Assembly: GCA_945957555.1 (NCBI GenBank)
Contig: CAMFLX010000004.1
Coordinates: 1 to 64,000 of the forward strand
Reading direction: 5' to 3'
Source of the DNA: an uncultured Cytophagales bacterium
Lineage (GTDB): Bacteria > Bacteroidota > Bacteroidia > Cytophagales > UBA9547
DNA: 64,000 nucleotides
Shown here: piece by piece, positions 9,667 to 16,440 of the stretch
Layout of the letters: every line of letters begins with the position of its first letter
Numbering within the stretch: the stretch's first letter is position 1
The notes under the pieces: model-generated
Databases searched by the model: none
What the model was told of the DNA's origin: nothing
Seen by the model: only the letters and a program-made list of their open reading frames with translations
Program-made: the position numbers and the translations under genes

Positions 9667-10710
9667 ATGAAGTTTATGTATAAAAGATTGCTCTTTTTAT
9701 CGCTAAGTCTGGTGTTTATTGCTTGTAAAAAACAAGAAGAAAGAAAGATGGTGAGGATGCCTACCGAGCTTACCACCAAAGAATATAAGCAGAGTACTTT
9801 GGTTATGACCTTGGACCACCCTTTGGATAGCAGCAAAAACAATATCTACTGTGCCACTTTTCCCTATGCATGGGCAGAGATTAAGAAATTGGTTAAAGAT
9901 CCAATTCAGGTTAATGCAAGTGCCAAAGACCTTTACCTATTGAATACCTCTAAAGCATTTGAACGAACTCTTCCCGATTCTTCACTTTATACAGAAACAG
10001 TAATTGATGAAAACCACATAAAGGTTAATGCGAAATTTTACAAATCTTTACACTTTTTAGCACCCTTAACGATATTTGAAAAGCCTATGCCTTTTCAAAA
10101 TAAAAAGGTCGCTTGCTTTGGAGCAGATGGAAAAAACCATACGATGTTTGATGTGTGTAACATACTATATTACAACAATGACAATGATTTTGGAATATCC
10201 ATGTCGGTATTGGAGGAAGGACATGAAATCTTACTATTTAAATGCCCCCAACTTAAGCTCAAGACTTTGAATGAATATTGCGATACTTTATTGCGAAAAT
10301 CTATTAAGAATGAAGCTGACATTAATAACAGAGAAATGAGTTGGAGATATTTAATTAAGAAAGAAGATTCTCTCAAGATTCCTATGGTCGATTTTAGCCT
10401 TATGAATACTTTTAAAAGTATTATTGGCAAAAGCGTTGTTGCAGTTGACAAAACATTAAAAATTGATACAGCACGACAATTAGTGGCACTATCTCTTAAT
10501 GAAAATGGAGCAACCTTAACGAGTAGCGCCGAGATAGTAACGATAGACGCAGCAATAAGGCCTAATTCTAATTATAGACCAAAACCTAAAAAACTCTTTT
10601 TTGATGGACCTTTTATCATCATGTTTAGGAAATGGGATGGACATAAATCAGAACTCAGACCTTATTTTGCTGCTTATATTCAAAACACCGAATTGATGCA
10701 TGAAAAATAG
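9667..10710 (+). CDS. Hypothetical lipoprotein
   Basis: A 347-residue protein whose first 22 residues are a lipoprotein signal: KRLLFLSLSLVFIACKKQ, with a FIAC lipobox whose cysteine would be acylated. The ATG at 9667 or the one at 9676 (MYKRLL) could start it; both keep the signal. The mature part (TLDHPLDSSKNNIYCATFPYAWAEIK and so on) has no family that I recognise. A central FGADGKNHTMFDV stretch and the final DGPFIIMFRKWDG read like parts of a serpin-like fold, where a C-terminal DxPFLF strand is usual, but this is weak evidence. It is followed by a three-copy tandem repeat and a convergent beta-barrel gene. Confidence 0.75.
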   Translation: MKFMYKRLLFLSLSLVFIACKKQEERKMVRMPTELTTKEYKQSTLVMTLDHPLDSSKNNIYCATFPYAWAEIKKLVKDPIQVNASAKDLYLLNTSKAFERTLPDSSLYTETVIDENHIKVNAKFYKSLHFLAPLTIFEKPMPFQNKKVACFGADGKNHTMFDVCNILYYNNDNDFGISMSVLEEGHEILLFKCPQLKLKTLNEYCDTLLRKSIKNEADINNREMSWRYLIKKEDSLKIPMVDFSLMNTFKSIIGKSVVAVDKTLKIDTARQLVALSLNENGATLTSSAEIVTIDAAIRPNSNYRPKPKKLFFDGPFIIMFRKWDGHKSELRPYFAAYIQNTELMHEK

Positions 10711-10717
10711 TTGAGGT

Positions 10718-10838
10718 ACCAGCTCCCGTTTAGGACTAGTCACCCACAACTTTACAAGTGACCACTCTCGTTTCGGACTAGTCACCTGAAACATTACAAC
10801 CTACTACTCTCATTTGCGACTAGCCGTCTCAACACCAA
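10718..10838. repeat. Degenerate tandem repeat, three units of about 42 bp
   Basis: Three head-to-tail units share the core GACTAG(T/C)C: CGTTTAGGACTAGTCACC, CGTTTCGGACTAGTCACC and CATTTGCGACTAGCCGTC, each preceded by ACCAGCTC or AC(C/T)ACTCT. The first two units also share a following ACxTTACAA. The third is the most diverged and runs into the end of the next gene. Confidence 0.75.
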
Positions 10839-11576
10839 TTAAAGCCGAAACCTCAAGCCGATACTCAGTCCGTTGTTTAACATTCGAATCGCTTTGGGCT
10901 GGGCATAGTGTACATAAGCGTATTGGTAAACTACCGTAATGGCAACTTTGCGACTGAGACTATAGCTATAAATGACTCTTACGTTTGGGTTCCATAAATT
11001 ACCTATCCCCCAAGGCTTCAAGGTCGCGCCATCCAAGAAATGAGGCCTTTGTACATAACTTGCCAAGGGGAGACTTGCGCTTATGCTCAGGCTGCTGCGT
11101 TTACTGACCTGAAAGTTGGCTTGCATCCCGAGCCCCAAACTTGCATTGACCATATAAGACTGTACTCTTGCATAAGAGGGTACTTCCATTTCCGGAAAAT
11201 AATTGGTCTGCCAAGCCATTACATTCAGTTGTGGGCCCACATACAGTTGCCAAGTACTACCATCACGAACCTTTCTCAAATAAAGGTATTCGAGCTGTAT
11301 CCTGTCTTGAGGCGCTTTGGGTGAGAAACTGGTTTGTATCTTGTCAAAGCTACAGCTAGCTCGTAAGCTCTGGAACGATTTTTTAGCAGTTCTATGTAGA
11401 CTTAAAGCCGTGTATGTATTCAAACCATGATAGAGGTATGGTGAGCGGTACAGGTCTTTAACAAAGGTAGACTCTGGGCCAAGTTCAATACCTATGCTTG
11501 TGGTGACTCTGCTACTGTCTTGTGCTTTGGCAAAGGTCATGAAAGCGATGCTGAGTAATATGATGGCTGTTTTCAT
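10839..11576 (-). CDS. Outer-membrane beta-barrel-type protein
   Basis: A 245-residue protein with a clear signal peptide (MKTAIILLSIAFMTFAKAQ). The mature chain is built of alternating hydrophobic-polar strands with aromatic belts (YLYLRKVRDGSTWQLYVGPQLNVMAW, SLSISASLPLASYV, VAITVVYQYAYVHYAQ) and ends in an aromatic-type strand GLSIGLRFRL, as in small outer-membrane barrels. No enzyme motif is visible. It starts 4 bp after the serine hydrolase gene stops, and is last in the sigma factor operon, so it is likely induced with it. Its ligand or function cannot be inferred. Confidence 0.72.
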   Translation of the reverse strand: MKTAIILLSIAFMTFAKAQDSSRVTTSIGIELGPESTFVKDLYRSPYLYHGLNTYTALSLHRTAKKSFQSLRASCSFDKIQTSFSPKAPQDRIQLEYLYLRKVRDGSTWQLYVGPQLNVMAWQTNYFPEMEVPSYARVQSYMVNASLGLGMQANFQVSKRSSLSISASLPLASYVQRPHFLDGATLKPWGIGNLWNPNVRVIYSYSLSRKVAITVVYQYAYVHYAQPKAIRMLNNGLSIGLRFRL

Positions 11577-11580
11577 GTTT

Positions 11581-12687
11581 TTAAAAGTTGGATGGTATGA
11601 TGAATTTATACATGAGTGTGCGACCTTGTTCGGAGTAGGGTGAGTTGATGTTTCCTCCCGTGATGGCGACCACGAGGTTTAAAGTGGGCATCACGAATAT
11701 GTACTGTCCGCCATTACCTTGTGCGGTATAAACGTAGGTCTTTTCGCCATTGATCGTTCCTGAGTACAGCCACCAGAGAAAACCGTATTCGACTGGTCCA
11801 AATTTGGTATGTGGCTTCCACGAAGCAACGATCCAGTCTTTCGAAATTATTTGCTGGCCTTGCCAGATACCATTGTTCATGTAGAGTTGTCCAAACTTAG
11901 CCATATCTCTAGGTCTTAGAAAAATCTGATCAGGGCGATCAGTCCTATTCTTTTCGCGGAAGTTCCACTTGTAGTTTTGTATACCCAAAGGATCTAAAAT
12001 ATATTGCTTGGCAAAAGCCCCATAGTCCTGTCCTGTGGTTTTGGAGATGAGGTTGGAGAGCGTTATCACACCACCAGAGCAATATTGTGTTACAGAATCT
12101 GGAACATAAGCCATAGGGACACCAAAGAGGGGCTTAAGTACATCTTTATTCTTATATAACTTTTCTTCTGCCGCAGGTGAACCCGCATCCCAGTCGTTAC
12201 AGGATAAGCCAGAGGACATGGTAAGTAGATGCCTTACGGTGATACTTTGTTTTTCGGGACTGTCATTGGGCAGGGGTGTATACTCTGGAAAATGTGGGAA
12301 GATGCGTTCGTTGGTGTCAGGAATAAAATCTTTGTCTATGGCCAAACCCACTACCGCAGAAGTAAAACTCTTAGAGGCCGAATAGAGGTTGTGCAACATG
12401 TCGCGGTCGTAACCGTTGAAGTAGTTCTCGTAAACCAATTTGTTGTTTTTAATAATCACTACACTGTGAATGTTTTTAAAATAATCGGTGAGAATGAGCC
12501 TAGTCATGGAATCTATGGGCGTCACTCGCATGCCTTCGGCACTTAAGGTGGAGGTTTCCCAACCGTCGTTTATAAGTTCTGGAACCTTATAATCATAGTC
12601 GAGCTTAGGTTCCTGAAATAATTGTTTGCAAGTACTAAGCGCTAGGCACAATGCCAGCGTAGCTGTGATCAAAAAAGTCTGTTTCAT
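11581..12687 (-). CDS. Serine hydrolase of the class C beta-lactamase / PBP4* family, lipoprotein
   Basis: A 368-residue protein with lipobox LSTC near residue 20, so it is probably anchored in a periplasm-facing membrane. The SxxK nucleophile motif is SASKSFTSAVVG (about residue 85), the YxN-type motif is YCSGGVITLSNLI, and the third motif corresponds to AQGNGGQYIFVMP. Members hydrolyse D-amino-acid peptides, esters or beta-lactams; the replacement of YxN by YCS and of KTG/HxG by QGNG argues for an esterase or peptidase rather than a resistance enzyme. It sits 5 bp downstream of the anti-sigma-like gene and 4 bp upstream of the barrel gene, so the four genes form one transcription unit. Confidence 0.88.
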   Translation of the reverse strand: MKQTFLITATLALCLALSTCKQLFQEPKLDYDYKVPELINDGWETSTLSAEGMRVTPIDSMTRLILTDYFKNIHSVVIIKNNKLVYENYFNGYDRDMLHNLYSASKSFTSAVVGLAIDKDFIPDTNERIFPHFPEYTPLPNDSPEKQSITVRHLLTMSSGLSCNDWDAGSPAAEEKLYKNKDVLKPLFGVPMAYVPDSVTQYCSGGVITLSNLISKTTGQDYGAFAKQYILDPLGIQNYKWNFREKNRTDRPDQIFLRPRDMAKFGQLYMNNGIWQGQQIISKDWIVASWKPHTKFGPVEYGFLWWLYSGTINGEKTYVYTAQGNGGQYIFVMPTLNLVVAITGGNINSPYSEQGRTLMYKFIIPSNF

Positions 12688-12692
12688 GTTTG

Positions 12693-13421
12693 TTATTTAT
12701 CGTAATCGTTGATATAAATGACCCTTGGGTCTTGTTTTTGAAAGGGAACCAAGCTGTTCGCAAAAGGATTGGGGCTGTATTCGTAACTGTACCTAAACGA
12801 AGCGCCTTGGTCTTGTACCGTCTCGAAGAGTTTGAACGCGTTAGAGAGATTCAGTGCGTTGCCTATCTGTAGCCTAAGCACTGGTGTCTGTGGCATATAG
12901 AACCCAATCGGACTTTTGGGGCCCTTTACCAAGAACCAATGACTGAGAGGTAACCCTTTTCCAGAGCGTTTTAGATGTAGCCTAGGCTCTATGAGCCAAT
13001 ATTCTTTAGCTTTTTTACCAAAGGCTCCAAAACGTTTCGGTTTAGAGAAGGTGTCTAGTACTTCGACAGATATATTTTGCGAAGGAGCCGTGATGTTCTT
13101 TAGCAAACGTTCTTTGGGTAACAATGGCTTTTCATCAAGTTTTACAAGTGTATCTACTTTTTTTGAAGGCAGTACAGAAACTTCATTGATTACTTTTGCT
13201 GTTTTGGGTGCTACTATTTTCACAGGTTTTATAAAACATACAAGGCCGCCGATGAAGACTACTGTACTTATTATCCCCCACGTCCAAAACTTGCCCCAAC
13301 CTGTTTTTACTTTAGGGCCTATCTTGGTCCAAGCCGTATGGTTGTCCCAAACCAAATCAGGAACCTGCTCCAACTCGTCTAGCTTTGCTCTAAATATGCG
13401 ATCAAGTTCTTCAGCTTTCAT
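12693..13421 (-). CDS. Putative anti-sigma factor or sigma-linked membrane protein
   Basis: A 242-residue protein that overlaps the end of the ECF sigma gene by 11 bp, the usual arrangement for a cognate anti-sigma factor. Residues 1-40 (KAEELDRIFRAKLDELEQVPDLVWDN) are cytoplasmic and helical; one membrane helix follows (GIISTVVFIGGLVCFI). The remainder is periplasmic and has no recognised domain. It lacks the zinc-binding HxxxCxxC motif of classic anti-sigma domains, so the role rests on gene order and topology. The N-terminal LDELEQVPDLVWD pattern is frequently seen in Bacteroidota proteins encoded directly after ECF factors. Confidence 0.65.
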   Translation of the reverse strand: MKAEELDRIFRAKLDELEQVPDLVWDNHTAWTKIGPKVKTGWGKFWTWGIISTVVFIGGLVCFIKPVKIVAPKTAKVINEVSVLPSKKVDTLVKLDEKPLLPKERLLKNITAPSQNISVEVLDTFSKPKRFGAFGKKAKEYWLIEPRLHLKRSGKGLPLSHWFLVKGPKSPIGFYMPQTPVLRLQIGNALNLSNAFKLFETVQDQGASFRYSYEYSPNPFANSLVPFQKQDPRVIYINDYDK

Positions 13422-13953
13422 GGCGCTCTGGGGTTTGGTTCAATTGTTCTTGCAGTGCCCTCCGGGCTTTCATGAGTTGTGTGCGAGAGGTACTTTCGCT
13501 AATACCGAGCATCTCTGCAATCTCGAAATGTGCATACCCTTCTATAGCATAGAGGTTGAAGATCGTTCTGAGCCCTGTGGGCAAAGTGGTGATCATGTGA
13601 TAGATCTCGTTAGCTCGTAACTCTGCCAAAGGATGGTAGTCCAACACTGTTTCGGTAGTATCGGAGTGTTCATAAAACACTACATCTTTCCTTTTCCTTA
13701 AAGTCATAAGCGACTCGTTCACCATAATCTTTTTGAGCCAAGCTTCAAAAGCTGCATCTCCATGGTATTCTATGGTGGGCAGGTACTGAAACACTTTCAC
13801 GAATCCTTCAGCCAACACATCCTCAGCATCTTCTTTGTTTTTGAGGTACCGATAGCAGAGCATGAACATCTTTTTGGAAAACTGTTTATACAATGCCTCC
13901 TGAGCCTTGAAGTCTCTTTTTTTGCATTGTATAAACAGTTTTTCTATCGACAT
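13411..13953 (-). CDS. ECF-type RNA polymerase sigma factor
   Basis: A 180-residue sigma-70-family protein. Region 2 is readable as FSKKMFMLCYRYLKNKEDAEDVLAEGFVKVFQYLP (about residues 25-60), the core-binding and -10 recognition helix. Region 4 is YHMITTLPTGLRTIFNLYAIEGYAHFEIAEMLGISESTSRTQLMKARRAL, a helix-turn-helix for the -35 element. There is no region 1 or 3, as in all group 4 factors. It heads an operon with a putative anti-sigma factor, a serine hydrolase and an outer-membrane protein, which suggests an envelope-stress or envelope-remodelling regulon. No TAnnTTTG box is obvious upstream. Confidence 0.93.
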   Translation of the reverse strand: MSIEKLFIQCKKRDFKAQEALYKQFSKKMFMLCYRYLKNKEDAEDVLAEGFVKVFQYLPTIEYHGDAAFEAWLKKIMVNESLMTLRKRKDVVFYEHSDTTETVLDYHPLAELRANEIYHMITTLPTGLRTIFNLYAIEGYAHFEIAEMLGISESTSRTQLMKARRALQEQLNQTPERHES

Positions 13954-14186
13954 TTTAAATACTGCTGCTCTGTTGGTTTAACTTATAAATGCAGATTTGT
14001 AGGATAACGTTGCTTTGCGTAGGAAAAATATTTTGAAAGATAAGAAATAACTCTTTCTCTTTGGGTAATTGCCAGTAAGGAGTGAAGCTCATATTTCTAA
14101 AATTTTTATATTTGAGGGATTTTGCCACTAGCCAAGAACTAGAAGTCTTGCTGATGACCACAAAACAAAAACAGCAGTAAATAAAT

Positions 14187-14522
14187 ATGGATCACACACT
14201 TACATGGGGCGATTTTGAAAAGGTTGAGATCAGAACAGGGACGATCGTTGCCGCAGAGAACAACCATTCGGCACAGAAGCCCGCCTATATCTTACAAATA
14301 GACTTCGGGGAACTAGGCCTCAAAAAGTCTTCAGCGCAAATTACTGCACTTTATCAACCAGAAGACTTGCTCGGCAAACAGATCATGGCTGTGGTCAACT
14401 TTCCACCTAAACAAATAGGCAAAATGATCAGTGAATGTCTAGTATTAGGTGTGGTCAACGGTGCCGAAGTCACACTGTTATGTCCTGATAAATCTGTGGC
14501 TAATGGATTGAGGGTGTTGTAG
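14187..14522 (+). CDS. csaA: tRNA-binding domain protein, CsaA family
   Basis: A 111-residue single-domain protein matching the CsaA / methionyl-tRNA synthetase beta-subunit OB fold. Diagnostic stretches are WGDFEKVEIRTGTIV at the start, KPAYILQIDFGELG, LGKQIMAVVNFPPKQIGKMISECLVLG in the middle and the final VTLLCPDKSVANGLRVL. Family members bind the tRNA corner and have been linked to secretion as chaperones. Length is typical of stand-alone CsaA. It stands alone on the plus strand, with no partner gene and no visible regulatory element. Confidence 0.92.
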   Translation: MDHTLTWGDFEKVEIRTGTIVAAENNHSAQKPAYILQIDFGELGLKKSSAQITALYQPEDLLGKQIMAVVNFPPKQIGKMISECLVLGVVNGAEVTLLCPDKSVANGLRVL

Positions 14523-14788
14523 AGCAAACATCTTTTAGAAGTACCTTTGGTTGATTTAAAACACAAGTGACAAAAATTTTCTTCCTTCCATTACACTCGC
14601 GTACGTGGCTAGTCACCGAGGGGCGCGAACTACAAGATTGATGGACAGGGCGGGGAGGTCTTGTGTGCAAAATCGATCTTACGGTTGGCTTTCGTGCCAC
14701 ACTTTCTTTTGGTACTTTTTCTTTGTGTGAGCAAAGAAAAGTACAATAACATTGCAAGTTAATGCATTTAATGGATGCAAGGTCACAA
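14523..14788. repeat. Intergenic dispersed-repeat cluster
   Basis: The gap holds three things. At 14593-14636 is a sequence resembling the 10.7-kb repeat (ACTCGCGTACGTGG, then CTAGTCACCGAG and TACAAG). At 14712-14744 is a hairpin GTACTTTTTCTTTG / CAAAGAAAAGTAC with a 6-nt loop. A short inverted repeat TTGCA ... TGCAA follows. The 85-residue ORF here reads through these repeats and I do not accept it as a gene. Confidence 0.6.
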
Positions 14789-14827
14789 AAAATACCCCCA
14801 AAGCCTTAGACACTTTGAGGGTATTTT
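14789..14827 (-). terminator. Terminator of the LOG-family gene
   Basis: AAAATACCCCCAAAG pairs with CTTTGAGGGTATTTT (15-bp stem, one mismatch, 9-nt loop) about 20 bp after the stop of the minus-strand gene, with a T run on that strand. Confidence 0.75.
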
Positions 14828-14846
14828 CAATGAGAAAGCTAAGGAT

Positions 14847-15602
14847 TTAGAAAGGATCCTTTTCGCCTAGCAATACATATTTTTTACGAGGTGTTACTTT
14901 GGCAAGATTGAACTGTTTGCTTTGTAAGGCATATTTTTCAATGTGCGCCATAGCTTCGCCAATATCGTCAGTAAGCAAGAACAGCTTAAAGTCTTCTTCG
15001 TTGATCGTCTTCTCTTCTAGCATACGTACCAACATCACCATCAAGTGAGAATAATATTCGGTACCCATGAGGACTACAGGGAAGTTTGCTACTTTCTTAG
15101 TCTGTATCAAGGTAAGTGCTTCAAAGAGCTCGTCTATGGTACCAAAGCCACCTGGAAGACAAACGAAACCATAGGAATATTTGAAAAGCATAACCTTACG
15201 TACAAAGAAATACTTGATATCAACCCATACGTCCAAGTGTGGGTTAGGATCTTGTTCAAAAGGTAAGATAATATTACAACCTACAGATCTGCCACCTGCT
15301 TGCTTAGCACCTCTATTGGCCGCCTCCATGATCCCTGGCCCACCACCTGTCATTACAGTAAACCCTAGATCTGCCACTGCCTTTCCAACTTCCATACCCA
15401 TTTTATAATGTGGATGATCTTCCTTGAATCTCGCAGAACCAAATACGGTGATACATGGTCCTACAAAATGTAGCTTGCGGAATCCTTTAATAAATTCGAA
15501 AAACACCTTGAGTGCAAATATGAAATCTTTTATTCTACCTCTAGGTCCACTCAAAAATCGGGTTTCTTCTTGTGAGACTACCCTTGGAATATTACTGTTC
15601 AT
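14847..15602 (-). CDS. TIGR00730-type Rossmann-fold protein (LOG / lysine-decarboxylase-like)
   Basis: The track starts at a TTG; the ATG at 15602 (MNSNIPRV) gives 251 residues. The family motif PGGFGTIDELFEALTLIQT is complete, as are the nucleotide-site stretches GGGPGIMEAANRGA and ITVFGSARF. LOG proteins are cytokinin-type nucleoside 5-monophosphate phosphoribohydrolases; the lysine decarboxylase name often attached to them is historical. It has an N-terminal extension of about 45 residues compared with plant LOG, as is common in the long bacterial subtype. It has its own terminator and is not in an obvious operon. Confidence 0.9.
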   Translation of the reverse strand: MNSNIPRVVSQEETRFLSGPRGRIKDFIFALKVFFEFIKGFRKLHFVGPCITVFGSARFKEDHPHYKMGMEVGKAVADLGFTVMTGGGPGIMEAANRGAKQAGGRSVGCNIILPFEQDPNPHLDVWVDIKYFFVRKVMLFKYSYGFVCLPGGFGTIDELFEALTLIQTKKVANFPVVLMGTEYYSHLMVMLVRMLEEKTINEEDFKLFLLTDDIGEAMAHIEKYALQSKQFNLAKVTPRKKYVLLGEKDPF

Positions 15603-15747
15603 AGCCAAAATTGATAATAAATGAATATACTGTACTTTGCTTAATAAGGTTTATATATTTATGAGGTTTTATTACATTATATATTTGAGTTCAGTATTGA
15701 ACTTTTTTGTTTAGAGCTTCTAATCTTGTATATGATATTGTGAGCCC

Positions 15748-16305
15748 TTATTTATTCACAATCGCCCTTGCTTGCATACTTTTTGTAAAATCTAGAATCA
15801 AGTCTTTGAGCACCGTTTCGGTTTGCACATCGGTGGGCAATCCAGCTTGGTTAAACTTGGTCTTTGGACTTTGTATCAGTACTGAGGCATTACCTTCTAT
15901 TTGGGCACCTATCGTTTTCAAAATGAGTTGTAGCGATTCATGTGCTTTCTCCCCTGAGGAAGATGCGGTGATGAGTGCCGTTGGTTTTTCATGAAAAACC
16001 ATGGTAGAGACCACCCATTCTATTGCGTTTTTTAATACACCCGGCACACTAAATACATACTCGGGACTACTCACCAACACACCTTGTGCGTCTTCCAAGG
16101 TTTTTCTGAAAGTTTTCACACTGCTAGGCAAACTACTTTCTTGATCTAGATCAGGATTGAAGAAGGGCAATGTGGTAATGTCGAAGATTTCGACTGCATA
16201 ATCGTCTGAGACTTGGTCTGTAATATAGCCAAGGATCGTTTTGTTGATAGACTCTTGTTTGGTACTGCCCAAAAGAGCAATAATGGCAGGTTTTGACGTA
16301 AGCAT
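15748..16305 (-). CDS. NADPH-dependent FMN reductase family protein
   Basis: The ATG at 16305 (MLTSKPAIIALLGSTKQES) is preferred over the upstream track start because it places the flavodoxin-like first strand at the N-terminus; 185 residues result. The phosphate loop of FMN binding is GSTKQESINKTIL, and SSPEYVFSVPGVLKNAIEWV is the conserved second flavin motif (PEYxxxxPGxLKNAIDW). These enzymes reduce FMN, quinones, azo dyes or chromate using NAD(P)H; the physiological substrate is unknown. It is followed on the same strand by the LOG-family gene, 145 bp away. Confidence 0.9.
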   Translation of the reverse strand: MLTSKPAIIALLGSTKQESINKTILGYITDQVSDDYAVEIFDITTLPFFNPDLDQESSLPSSVKTFRKTLEDAQGVLVSSPEYVFSVPGVLKNAIEWVVSTMVFHEKPTALITASSSGEKAHESLQLILKTIGAQIEGNASVLIQSPKTKFNQAGLPTDVQTETVLKDLILDFTKSMQARAIVNK

Positions 16306-16386
16306 GAACAGATATTTATCTCTAAATAGAAATACAGGCAATTGAGTTCATCTCACAAAGAGATTTAGAATGGGTTTGTTTGTATT

Positions 16387-16423
16387 ATCTCAGTAGTGTA
16401 CTGCTTGTGCACACTACTGAGAT
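16387..16423. terminator. Perfect 13-bp hairpin after the transglutaminase gene
   Basis: ATCTCAGTAGTGT and its reverse complement ACACTACTGAGAT flank an 11-nt loop, 18 bp past the transglutaminase stop. There is no U run after it on the minus strand, so it may be an RNA processing or attenuation structure rather than an intrinsic terminator. Confidence 0.5.
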
Positions 16424-16440
16424 TGGATTGATGAAAGATC

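Noticed and set aside
13955-14161. 68-codon minus-strand ORF upstream of the sigma factor
   Set aside because: No recognisable features; it covers the presumed promoter region of the sigma operon.
14500-14757. 85-codon minus-strand ORF
   Set aside because: It is translated from dispersed repeats and a hairpin and overlaps the end of csaA.
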